From an uncultured Acidimicrobiales bacterium (lineage in GTDB: Bacteria; Actinomycetota; Acidimicrobiia; Acidimicrobiales; SZUA-35): 41,113 nt of DNA. A model generated the notes under the pieces. That model had not been told where the DNA came from. It saw nothing but the letters and a program-made list of their open reading frames with translations, and ran no database searches. This document shows positions 26,535-34,764 of the stretch, one piece after another. Position 1 is the stretch's first letter; each line of letters opens with the position of its first letter. The stretch covers positions 1 to 41,113 of the forward strand of contig CALJSB010000082.1 of the NCBI GenBank assembly GCA_937976305.1. The letters run 5' to 3'. Made by a program: the position numbers and the translations under genes.

Positions 26535-27842
26535 GTGTGGTGGAACATATCTGGGCATCGAATCGAGATGCCTCAATTTGGAGTTGACCGTCGGGCGATT
26601 CGAATCGCCATGATCGGTTCACGGGGTATGCCGGCAAAGTACGGCGGTGTGGAAACCGTCGTTGCTGTCGCTGCTCGCGAGCTCGCTCGGCGCGGCCACC
26701 ACGTCACGGTGTTCTGCCGCCGATCTGACTACGACGAGCGACCTCGTACGGTCGACGGCGTCCGTCTGGTGTATCTCTGGGCACCCAGCCAGGCTGGTGT
26801 TGCCGCTCTGATCCACTCACTGTTGGCCACGCTGTGGATCATGCCGAGGCGGTTCGAGGTTGTGCACTACCACGCCCTCGGCCCTGGCCTGCTCGCCGTG
26901 TTGCCTCGTGCGCTGAAGCGTCGCACGCTCGTTGTGCAAACCATCCACGGACGCGATGACAAGCGTGCCAAGTGGGGTGGCTTCTCTAAGGCTGTCCTGC
27001 GTCTCGGCGCGGCAAGCAGCGCACGAGTACCTCACGAAACGCTCGTCGTTTCCCACGCTCTACGCCGCGAATACCTTGCCGACTTCAACCGTCACACCCG
27101 GGTCGTGCCAAACGCCACCGGTGCGGTCCCGCAAGCAGAACCAGGAAGTGCGCTCGGTTGGTTCAACCTCGAACCGGGCAACTACGTGGTTTCGGTCGGC
27201 CGCATCGTTCCGGAAAAAGCTCCCCACGAGATCGTCGAGGCCTTTGTCGGATCCGATCTCGACACCAAGCTCGTCATCATCGGCGGCTCGGCGGGCACCG
27301 AGGACTACCGAGCCGAACTCGAAGCCTGCGCCGGCGACGACGACCGAGTGGTCTTCACCGGACCGGTCTACGGCGAAGAACTGGCTCAACTCATGGCTGG
27401 TGCGTCCTGTTTCGTCACTGCGTCACACCTTGAGGGTCTGCCAACAGCCCTGATCGAGGCTGGTCGCCGTGGTCTGCCATGCCTCGCCAGCGACATCGAC
27501 CCCCACTGTGAAATTCTCGGAGCTGGTGGCCCAGGACGACGCACCTTCATCACCGGCGACGCCGATGACTTCATCGGCAAACTCAGGAAAATCCTGGCCG
27601 AGCCAGCGGTCGAGCAAGAGGGAGCCACGGTTCTGGCGTCCGATCTCGATCGACGCTTCAGCCTGGCTCGCGCCGCAGACGCGCACGAGGCTGCGTACGG
27701 GCTCATCGATCTGCCGGTCGAGACCATCGATCTTCGCGACAGCGTCGACGAGCCCACGGTCGACACGCTGCCGGTCGACAGCAGCCCGACCGTCGAATCA
27801 ACTACGTTCACGTCGGGCGCTCAGGCCGACGGAGGCCGATAA
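26535..27842 (+). CDS. Glycosyltransferase family 4/1 (GT-B)
   Basis: This 435-residue GT-B enzyme has the family 1/4 pattern: IRIAMIGSRGMPAKYGGVETV at the N-terminal nucleotide-fold entry, VVHYHALGPG, and the C-terminal donor domain with VSVGRIVPEK and ASHLEGLPTALIEAGRRGLP containing the E-x7-E signature. The N-terminal GMPAKYGGVE resembles rhamnosyltransferase-type enzymes. GTG 26535 follows GGAGGG by 11 bp; ATG 26568 lies closer to the conserved start but has no ribosome site. The last 40 residues form a Ser/Thr/Asp/Val-rich tail. Its end overlaps the convergent sulfotransferase gene by 22 bp. It probably builds the polysaccharide repeat unit. Confidence 0.92.
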   Translation: MWWNISGHRIEMPQFGVDRRAIRIAMIGSRGMPAKYGGVETVVAVAARELARRGHHVTVFCRRSDYDERPRTVDGVRLVYLWAPSQAGVAALIHSLLATLWIMPRRFEVVHYHALGPGLLAVLPRALKRRTLVVQTIHGRDDKRAKWGGFSKAVLRLGAASSARVPHETLVVSHALRREYLADFNRHTRVVPNATGAVPQAEPGSALGWFNLEPGNYVVSVGRIVPEKAPHEIVEAFVGSDLDTKLVIIGGSAGTEDYRAELEACAGDDDRVVFTGPVYGEELAQLMAGASCFVTASHLEGLPTALIEAGRRGLPCLASDIDPHCEILGAGGPGRRTFITGDADDFIGKLRKILAEPAVEQEGATVLASDLDRRFSLARAADAHEAAYGLIDLPVETIDLRDSVDEPTVDTLPVDSSPTVESTTFTSGAQADGGR

Positions 27843-28831
27843 CCCAATTCAGAGGCGAGCGAACCAACCGCCTTTTCAACACGTCGCATCGACGCCTCGG
27901 GGCTCCGTGTGTTGTGCGACCGTCCCACTCGTTGCTCCAACGTCGACCTATCGGGCTCGACGCCGCAAAACAGAGCCAGTTCATCCAGTACTGCAGGGTC
28001 CTCAATGAGCGCCTCGTAGGAGACCTTCACATGTGGCAACTCATCCGGGTAGTCAAGAAAACCCTGCACTCGATCACGCCACATGGCACCGAAGTCGTGC
28101 GGCGACACAATCGGCTCATCTGGCCAGCGGGCATAGCCCTGCGCTCGGAGGGCGACGTAGCTCGTCCAGCTTGCGAACGGATCGCGGTAGAGCAACACCA
28201 TGCGGGCGTTGGGGTACAGAGCGTGCAGGTACCGAGCGTCTTGGGCGCTGAGTCGGGTTTCTTTCATGCCCCATCGGGCATACCCGCGAGCCGCAGCAGT
28301 GTCGCCATACAGGCGATCGAACATCGCTCGATGAGCGGCCAGAAGATCGGCCCGCTCGGGATACAGGTCGGGAACCATCAACGTGTGCAACGGTTCGATC
28401 GACGTCAGCTCGTCAACCACGTTTCCCTTCGCCGGCCACCGCTCGTCGATGGGTCGAAGCGACTCACGCATTCGTTGGACAAGGTCGCAACGATTCCACG
28501 GCTCGCCCCACATCATGACGTCGCCAGAGGACAACAGCAGGCGCTGCAACAGCGTCGAGCCAGAACGCCACGTGGCCCCGAGAACAAAGATCGGCGCATC
28601 GCTGTCTGTCACGGCACTCGAACTCTGCGCCGCAGCTCGCAAGACAGCTGGCGACAACTCGGTGGTGCTCCAGCTCTTTTGCGCGGCCCGTTGGTGACGA
28701 CGGCCCGCGACCACACCGAATCGATCCTCGATCGGCTGCATGGCCCGACGCAAGGTCGATCGCCACGAAGCAACGTCAGCCTTACCCCAGTCATCACTGG
28801 ACGGTTTGGGCGTGTTCGGATCGCTCATCAT
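27821..28831 (-). CDS. Sulfotransferase family protein (second)
   Basis: A cytosolic PAPS-dependent sulfotransferase of about 336 residues is predicted. The 5'-phosphosulfate loop is APIFVLGATWRSGSTLLQRL, with WGEPWN following, and the 3'-phosphate site is ARMVLLYRDPFASWTSYV. A conserved WGMKETRLSA segment lies between. ATG 28831, followed at once by another ATG, is chosen because of GGAG upstream; ATG 28858 is possible. The gene overlaps the GT4 gene end by 22 bp in convergent orientation and is divergent from the Wzz-like gene. It differs from the other two sulfotransferases, so it probably acts on a different position. Confidence 0.87.
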   Translation of the reverse strand: MMSDPNTPKPSSDDWGKADVASWRSTLRRAMQPIEDRFGVVAGRRHQRAAQKSWSTTELSPAVLRAAAQSSSAVTDSDAPIFVLGATWRSGSTLLQRLLLSSGDVMMWGEPWNRCDLVQRMRESLRPIDERWPAKGNVVDELTSIEPLHTLMVPDLYPERADLLAAHRAMFDRLYGDTAAARGYARWGMKETRLSAQDARYLHALYPNARMVLLYRDPFASWTSYVALRAQGYARWPDEPIVSPHDFGAMWRDRVQGFLDYPDELPHVKVSYEALIEDPAVLDELALFCGVEPDRSTLEQRVGRSHNTRSPEASMRRVEKAVGSLASELGYRPPSA

Positions 28832-28965
28832 CAGCAGAATGGCTCCGGCCGGGCCCAAATGGATGGGCCAAAGGGTGCGGTTCGTCTAGGGAAGCCGACT
28901 CGTTCGGCGCACCCCCAGGTTCCCTACCATTGGGGAGCAAGTTACCAAGTGCGGAGGCGCATCAC

Positions 28966-30429
28966 GTGGAGTTGATCGATGCTCTGAATCTACGCGGCTG
29001 GCGGACGGCGGCGATCATCGTCGTTACGTGCGTCGGCGCGGTCGTCGGGCTGTTCGTGCCTCGATCGACCCCCTATGCGAGCCAACACATCGTGTTCGCC
29101 GGGCAGCTGACTTCAGACAACCTGACACCAGCCCAAATCGAGGACTTCACCGATGAGCTTCGTTTGGCGGCCGGTCTTCCTGCGGTGCGCGACGCAGTCG
29201 AGGATCAGCTCGGCGATGATTTCTCTGCCGAAGTCGGTGGAACAACATCCGACGCCTCGATTCGCATCACCGCGACATCGCCGAACGAACAAGTCGCTCG
29301 CGACGCAAGTCGGCTCACAGGCGTCGAAGCAGCGCAGTTTGTGATCGGTCAATCGATCGAACGCAACAACTCGCTCGTCACCGCCCTCGAGGCCGAGCTT
29401 GCGAGTGTCACTGGCGAACAAGATCTTGTCGCAGACGAAGCCGGTGGTATCAACCCGGTCGCTGCTCTCGAGGTTGCCTCCGAACTGCTCTTCGTGGCCC
29501 AGCAGGATGCCACCAACGGAGATGCGACGGCAGTGATCCAGGCCGCTGCGCTGCAGGACGAAGTTGATGAGCTTCGGCCACTCGCTCAGCGTTACTCGCG
29601 TCTCGAACAGGACGCCATCGCTCTCAATACCGAGCTGGGCCAGGCCCGGGCCGACTCTGCCCGTGGTCAAAATGCGCTCTCGAACATCGACAACGAATTG
29701 TTCATCACCGAGTTGACGACGCGACAACAGTCAGCAGCGCCAAGGCTCGTGCAGAACATGCTCCTTTTCGCCGGGCTCAACGTCGTCGCTCTCATTGCTG
29801 TCTTCTTCCTGATCGACCGCCTCGGTAAGAACAAACCCCAGACCGCCTATGAGCCCGTCGACGACCCTGTTCTCGACCTCACCGAGCCACAAGCGACAAC
29901 AGCAACTGCGGCAGCCGACGTTGGGCCTCGGATCGAGGCGCCCCCCGCCCGTCTCACTGATGGAGCGCCGAGGACCAGCCGCGAACGTCGTCTGTCGGCC
30001 ACGAGTTCGATCCGCAGCAATGACACTGCAAACACTGATGGTGCAAGCGCTGACAGCGCAAACTCCGCGGACCCCGAGGTGCCCGAATCCGTGCCGGCTG
30101 AACCGCAGGGGATGCAAACGCCGACGGCCGACACCGGGCCAACCAACACCGGGTCAATCAACAGCGGGCCGGCGAAGCCAGCAGCGGCAGCAGACACAAC
30201 GCCAGCCAACACCAGGCCAGCCGACGCAGCAGCAGCCGAAGAGCCGGCCAAGCCATCGCTTCCGGCGAAGAAGAAGCGAAAGGCCTCAAAGCCTACGACG
30301 GCAACCACCAACGGGACTCACGAGAAGAGCGGCCAGAGCGGTTCAACGACACAGGCGAACGGTGGCAAGGGTTCGTCGACCAACAACAAGGATGAAGGCC
30401 GACCAACGTCGAAGCGAGTATCCCGATGA
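28966..30429 (+). CDS. Wzz-like polysaccharide chain-length/co-polymerase protein with long disordered tail
   Basis: The 487-residue protein has the Wzz topology: a first membrane helix (residues 13-31), an outside helical domain, and a second helix (264-283). The extracytoplasmic region includes LPAVRDAVEDQL and SIRITATSPNEQVARDASRL, typical of polysaccharide co-polymerases, and a coiled-coil-like LQDEVDELRPLAQRYSRLEQ. No tyrosine-kinase domain follows. Instead there is a ~200-residue Ala/Pro/Thr-rich, disordered, cytoplasmic tail ending in a Lys/Arg cluster (PAKKKRKASKP). GTG 28966 is preceded by GGAGG at good spacing. The GT4 gene overlaps by 4 bp. It should set chain length in a Wzy-dependent pathway. 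Confidence 0.86.
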   Translation: MELIDALNLRGWRTAAIIVVTCVGAVVGLFVPRSTPYASQHIVFAGQLTSDNLTPAQIEDFTDELRLAAGLPAVRDAVEDQLGDDFSAEVGGTTSDASIRITATSPNEQVARDASRLTGVEAAQFVIGQSIERNNSLVTALEAELASVTGEQDLVADEAGGINPVAALEVASELLFVAQQDATNGDATAVIQAAALQDEVDELRPLAQRYSRLEQDAIALNTELGQARADSARGQNALSNIDNELFITELTTRQQSAAPRLVQNMLLFAGLNVVALIAVFFLIDRLGKNKPQTAYEPVDDPVLDLTEPQATTATAAADVGPRIEAPPARLTDGAPRTSRERRLSATSSIRSNDTANTDGASADSANSADPEVPESVPAEPQGMQTPTADTGPTNTGSINSGPAKPAAAADTTPANTRPADAAAAEEPAKPSLPAKKKRKASKPTTATTNGTHEKSGQSGSTTQANGGKGSSTNNKDEGRPTSKRVSR

Positions 30430-31586
30430 CAGCTCCGTTGCGCGTCGCCATGGTTGGCCCATACCCCGTCGGGCGAACGCTTTCAAACGGTGTCGAAGCA
30501 GTCGGCGTCGAAGTCGTCGATCTCCTGCGCAAACGTCACGATGTCGATGTCGAGGTCGTGACGTGCGTGTTCGGAAGCACCGACAAGACCGTGGTGCAAG
30601 ATGGCGTCACGATTCACGTCGTCGGCTCGTCTGATCGATTCCGGCGCCTCACCTTTTATCGGCTTGAGCGATCCCGCATCGCCAAACGGCTCAAGCAGAT
30701 TGCCCCCGACATCGTGCATGCACAGGGTGCCAACTTCTACGGGGCCGGTGCTCTCGATGCTGGTCTCCCAAGCGTCGTCACGCTGCACGGCATGCTCTTC
30801 AAGGAAGCGAAAATCACCGACAGCCGCAGCGAACGTGTGCGACAGATGCAGACCCAACTCCGGGGCTACTTCAACGCAAAGTTCGAAGAACGAGTGCTCC
30901 AGCGCTCGACCGACATCATCACGATCAGCGACTACGTCAACGCGTGCATCGATGGTCGCACCGACGCCCAGTTGCACGCCATTGCGAACCCCATCAGTGA
31001 GACATACTTCGAGCTCGAAAAGGTCGCTGAGGCGGGGCGACTGCTCTGCGTCGCCCGGATCGAACCTCGCAAGGGACAGCATCACCTGGTCCACGCCACG
31101 AGGCGCCTGATCGACGAGGGCCACGATGTCCATCTGCGCCTCGTCGGCAAGCCTGTCGATGCTGGCTATGCCGACTCGGTCACGAACTTGGTCCTCGAAC
31201 TCGAACTCCAGGACCATGTCACCCTCACCGGCATTGTCTCTGATGAGGAACTGCTCGACGAATACCGTCGGGCCGACGTGGTTGTCATGTCGTCTCGTGA
31301 AGAGACCTCGCCCATGACCCTCCAGCAGGCCATGGCCTGCTCCACTGCCGTCGCTGGCCCGGCCAATGCAGGCATCCCGTACCTCATCGAGCACGAAGAG
31401 AACGGCCTCCTCGTCACCGAGGAACCGCTCGATGCCGGCCTGGCAACAGCACTGGGCGCGCTGCTCAACGACAACGAACTTCGTAACCGACTCGCGAAGG
31501 GTGGTCGGTCAACGGCCGAGCGTCGGTTCCGGGCGGATCGTGTCGGCGACGACACGGTCTCGGTGTACCGATCCGTTCTGGGCTGA
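30426..31586 (+). CDS. Glycosyltransferase family 4
   Basis: This 386-residue GT-B enzyme begins LRVAMVGPYPVGRTLSNGVE, has DIVHAQGANFYGAGALDAGLP in the acceptor domain, and carries a donor domain with LLCVARIEPRKGQHHLV and SSREETSPMTLQQAMACSTAVAG, which holds the E-x7-E-like signature with Gln in place of the usual second acid region. It overlaps the chain-length gene by 4 bp and is followed by the polymerase-like gene after 5 bp. It is therefore probably part of one transcript making the repeat unit. Sugar specificity cannot be given. Confidence 0.93.
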   Translation: MTAPLRVAMVGPYPVGRTLSNGVEAVGVEVVDLLRKRHDVDVEVVTCVFGSTDKTVVQDGVTIHVVGSSDRFRRLTFYRLERSRIAKRLKQIAPDIVHAQGANFYGAGALDAGLPSVVTLHGMLFKEAKITDSRSERVRQMQTQLRGYFNAKFEERVLQRSTDIITISDYVNACIDGRTDAQLHAIANPISETYFELEKVAEAGRLLCVARIEPRKGQHHLVHATRRLIDEGHDVHLRLVGKPVDAGYADSVTNLVLELELQDHVTLTGIVSDEELLDEYRRADVVVMSSREETSPMTLQQAMACSTAVAGPANAGIPYLIEHEENGLLVTEEPLDAGLATALGALLNDNELRNRLAKGGRSTAERRFRADRVGDDTVSVYRSVLG

Positions 31587-31591
31587 ACGAC

Positions 31592-33670
31592 GTGACCGCG
31601 CTGCAGGGCCAACCGACACTGATCGGACTCCCTCGCCAACCACGAGAGTGGATGGTGGCTGGCGCGGCATTGGCCGCGGGCCTGATCGCAGCGTTCGGCG
31701 TGCTTGCCTCCGGGCTGAGCCCGAGCGACGTCACGATGGGTCTCACGCTGCTCATCACCGCCGGACTCGGGGCCGTTGCGATGTACCGCTTCGAGTGGTT
31801 TGTGCTTGCGGTCCTCCTCATTCGCCCAGCCCTCGACGATCTCAAGTCCGACTCGCTCGACCCGTTGCAGCCCGCTGCAGTCCTCGGGTTGCTCGTCATC
31901 TCGGTGGGTATCGCGCGACTCGTCGCCGACCGCTTACAAGGCACTCGCGTGCTGGCAACACCCATGGGAGTTGCCTGGGTGGTGTGTGGCGTGCTGTTTG
32001 CGGTGTCGTTGCCAACCTCACTCGACAAAGGACAAAGCCTTCCGGCGACGCTCGGCTTCATTTCGTCCGTTGTGATGTACCTGATGATCGAGCGCACGCT
32101 GCGGCTGGATCGAACGGCTCTGCGGCGAATTCTCGTCGTCGTCGGTGCCGGGGTGCTCATCCCCGTCTCGACGGGGATCGTCCAGTACTTCTGGACATCG
32201 AGCGTCGATCCCATCTCTGGTTTGGCCCGACTCACGGGGACGTTCTCGCACTTCAACCCGTTTGCCACCTACCTCGTGCTGATCCTTCTGTTGTTGCTCG
32301 GTCCCCTGGCCTCAACAAGCGCTCGCAACCGCCTGCTGCTCCTCATCCCCGTTCTCGCCACGTTCTTTGTCCTGCTGAACACCTTCGCTCGGGCGGCCTG
32401 GATCTCGTTTGCCACCGGTGCACTTGTTTTCACATGGCGCCGAGATCGCCGTCTCGCTCTGGTGCTCCTTGTCGGACTCGTCGTCGCTGCTGCCCTGATT
32501 CCTGGGGTCGGAGAACGCATCGCGAACATCACAGCAAGCGAAGGCGCCGATGGCGGAGCAAAAACCGACGACTCTCTCGCCTGGCGGATTGGCTACTGGG
32601 CCGACGTGGCACCGTTGTTCTTCCGGAACCCCTTCAGCGGGGTGGGCCTCCAGGTCGTCCCGACACTGACCGTGCGCGAGGCCGCGCCGCACAACAGCTT
32701 CCTGCAAGCAGCAGTTGAAGCTGGGGTGGTCGGCCTCATCGGCTGGCTCTTACTCGTCGGCACAGCGTTGGTGCTTGTTGTCAAGGCCTGGCGCATGGTC
32801 GACAGCCCCCGCTTCACGACCTTTCAGTCGAGTGTTCTCCTCGGCTCGATCGTGGCCTCAACGTCCGTCGTCATTCAGCTCTTCACCGAGAACATCATGA
32901 CCGACACCATTTTGCAGTGGTACCTCAATGTCGGCCTGGCCACCATGGCTGTCTGGGTCTGGGCCGATCGAGTCCGCGAGCAGCAACCCGTGGCAACCCA
33001 GCCGCTTCGAGTTGCTGGGGCACCGTGGCTCGCCGGTGTTGTCGCCTTCTCTGCCATCGCCGCCGCCTTCCTCGGGTTCACGACATCGTCGAACTTCCGA
33101 TCCGAAGCGTTCTTGTCCGTCAACACGATCTCGGCCGACCGGCAAAATCGCGGCAGCCTCGACAACATCACCGAAGACTTGGTGGTCGTTGCCCGACTTC
33201 CGAGTGTGCGCGATGCGGCCAAAGCTCGAGCCGGTGTGCCGGGCAACACCGACATCCAGCCTGATGCCGGACAGCACGACGAATCTCGATCAACCGTGTG
33301 GTTCTCAGCAGTGCACCCCGACCCGGAACATGCTGCGCAACTCGCAGAGGCCCTCGCGACCGAAGCAGCGCTGTTCTACTCCGATGGGCGTTCGTTGTCG
33401 GCCGACTCGCCCCTATCGGTTTCTCGTTCGAACGTCACCGAGGAGGCCATTGCCGAGGGCGCCGTTTGGGCGGGCTCGACCACGCTCGTCGGGGCATGGC
33501 CCAAATACGTGCAGTCAGCCGTCATCGGCGGACTCGTCACAATGATCGCCGGGGCGGCACTCACGACGTTCTCCAACAATCGGTCGCGACGAAGAGCCAC
33601 GATCGCCGCCCCTGTTTCGTCCTTCGACGCGCTCCCAGAACCCACCAAACTCCCGCAACCAGTTTCATGA
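31592..33670 (+). CDS. O-antigen ligase/Wzy-like polymerase fused to a Wzz-like domain
   Basis: The 692-residue protein has two parts. Residues 1 to ~460 form a polytopic membrane protein with about ten to eleven helices and the O-antigen ligase/Wzy_C-type signature RLTGTFSHFNPFATYLVL (213-230), PFSGVGLQV (347-355) and APHNSFLQAAVEAGVVG (365-381). From about 477 a further membrane helix (477-496), an outside domain (497-636), and a last helix (640-660) form a Wzz-like unit, with LPSVRDAAKARAG and TVWFSAVHPDPEHAAQLAEAL matching the separate Wzz-like protein upstream. Such a fusion would tether polymerase and length control. The start is GTG 31592, five bases after the GT4 stop. The C-terminal basic tail is cytoplasmic. 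Confidence 0.88.
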   Translation: MTALQGQPTLIGLPRQPREWMVAGAALAAGLIAAFGVLASGLSPSDVTMGLTLLITAGLGAVAMYRFEWFVLAVLLIRPALDDLKSDSLDPLQPAAVLGLLVISVGIARLVADRLQGTRVLATPMGVAWVVCGVLFAVSLPTSLDKGQSLPATLGFISSVVMYLMIERTLRLDRTALRRILVVVGAGVLIPVSTGIVQYFWTSSVDPISGLARLTGTFSHFNPFATYLVLILLLLLGPLASTSARNRLLLLIPVLATFFVLLNTFARAAWISFATGALVFTWRRDRRLALVLLVGLVVAAALIPGVGERIANITASEGADGGAKTDDSLAWRIGYWADVAPLFFRNPFSGVGLQVVPTLTVREAAPHNSFLQAAVEAGVVGLIGWLLLVGTALVLVVKAWRMVDSPRFTTFQSSVLLGSIVASTSVVIQLFTENIMTDTILQWYLNVGLATMAVWVWADRVREQQPVATQPLRVAGAPWLAGVVAFSAIAAAFLGFTTSSNFRSEAFLSVNTISADRQNRGSLDNITEDLVVVARLPSVRDAAKARAGVPGNTDIQPDAGQHDESRSTVWFSAVHPDPEHAAQLAEALATEAALFYSDGRSLSADSPLSVSRSNVTEEAIAEGAVWAGSTTLVGAWPKYVQSAVIGGLVTMIAGAALTTFSNNRSRRRATIAAPVSSFDALPEPTKLPQPVS

Positions 33671-33737
33671 CCCGCACACATTGCAATCGACGACGCCTCA
33701 GCCGAGCTCTTCGGCGGAAGAGCCGAAAGGAAATCAC

Positions 33738-34670
33738 ATGACAACCATGGTGACTGGAGCGGCGGGCTACCTCGGCTCGTACGTGATCGACACGCTCCTC
33801 GAACAAGGACGGCAGGTGGTCGGTCTCGACAACTTGGCGTGGGGCAACAAACAGCACATCGAACGCCTCGATGGTGATGAGCGGTTCACGTTTGTCAACG
33901 TCGATGTCACCGACCCTGGTGCCGTTTCGGCCACCGTGCAGGAACACGGCGTGACCGACATCTTCCATCTCGCTGCGCTGCATTTCATCCCTGCTGCGGT
34001 TGCCGATCCATCGCTGGCAGTGCGGATCAACGTGCTCGGAACGCAGTCGGTTCTCGATGCGGTTCGAGATGGCGGTGTCGAACGGATGGCGTTCGCTTCA
34101 ACGGGCGACGTGTACGCCCCGAGCGACGATGCTCACCGTGAGGACCTCGAGCCATCACCGTTCAACATCTACGGCCTCACGAAGCTGCAAGGCGAACAGC
34201 TCATCGCCAACGCGGCCCGATCACTCGACACCAAGTTCCTCGTGTCCCGCTTCTTCAACCTCTATGGAGCCCGTGAGACCAACCCCCACATCGTGCCTGA
34301 GATTGTCGATCAGTTGAAGGCCGGAAGCGGTGTGCTCCGACTCGGCAACCTCGAGCCCCGTCGCGACATGGTGCCCGTTGACGAAGCGGGCAAGGCACTC
34401 GTAGAGGCACTTGCCGCCGCAAGTGAACCGATCACGACGGTCAACATCGGAACCGGCACCGCTCACCGAATGGGCGACTTGGTCGACACGCTCGTGCGTC
34501 TCGCCGGAACCGGAGCCACGGTCGAAACCGACCCGGCGAAGGTGCGGGCATCAGAGCGCATGCACCTTCAGGCCGACGTCGGACGCTTGACCGAGTTGAT
34601 CGGTTGGGCTCCGAGTGCAGATCTCGAAGCGGGCATCACGACGTTGCTCGAAGCTGAAGGCATGGCCTGA
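33738..34670 (+). CDS. NAD-dependent sugar epimerase/dehydratase
   Basis: This 310-residue extended short-chain dehydrogenase acts on a nucleotide sugar. Residues 7-13 (GAAGYLG) form the NAD-binding Gly motif. The catalytic set is Ser121 (FASTGDVY) and Tyr145/Lys149 (YGLTK). PxNIYG-type and RFFNLYGARETNPHIVPE segments match UDP-glucose 4-epimerase-like enzymes. ATG 33738 is preceded by GAAAGGAAA, clearly better than upstream in-frame starts. It lies 67 bp downstream of the polymerase-like gene and should supply the sugar donor. Exact reaction is unsettled. Confidence 0.92.
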   Translation: MTTMVTGAAGYLGSYVIDTLLEQGRQVVGLDNLAWGNKQHIERLDGDERFTFVNVDVTDPGAVSATVQEHGVTDIFHLAALHFIPAAVADPSLAVRINVLGTQSVLDAVRDGGVERMAFASTGDVYAPSDDAHREDLEPSPFNIYGLTKLQGEQLIANAARSLDTKFLVSRFFNLYGARETNPHIVPEIVDQLKAGSGVLRLGNLEPRRDMVPVDEAGKALVEALAAASEPITTVNIGTGTAHRMGDLVDTLVRLAGTGATVETDPAKVRASERMHLQADVGRLTELIGWAPSADLEAGITTLLEAEGMA

Positions 34671-34764
34671 GGCTGCGCACCGACGACACCAGCCGTCGAG
34701 CCCTCTGGGCAAGACAACCCGGCGACGGTGTCTGGAACCAGGCGGCAACTATTTTGCACTCATC

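Noticed and set aside
28873..28914. GGGTGCG/CGCACCC inverted repeat upstream of the Wzz-like gene
   Set aside because: A 7-bp GC-rich stem with a 28-nt loop is expected by chance at this composition; no T-tract or spacing suggests function.
30483..31394. Minus-strand open frame opposite the second GT4 gene
   Set aside because: Antisense to a clear family gene and without start signals.
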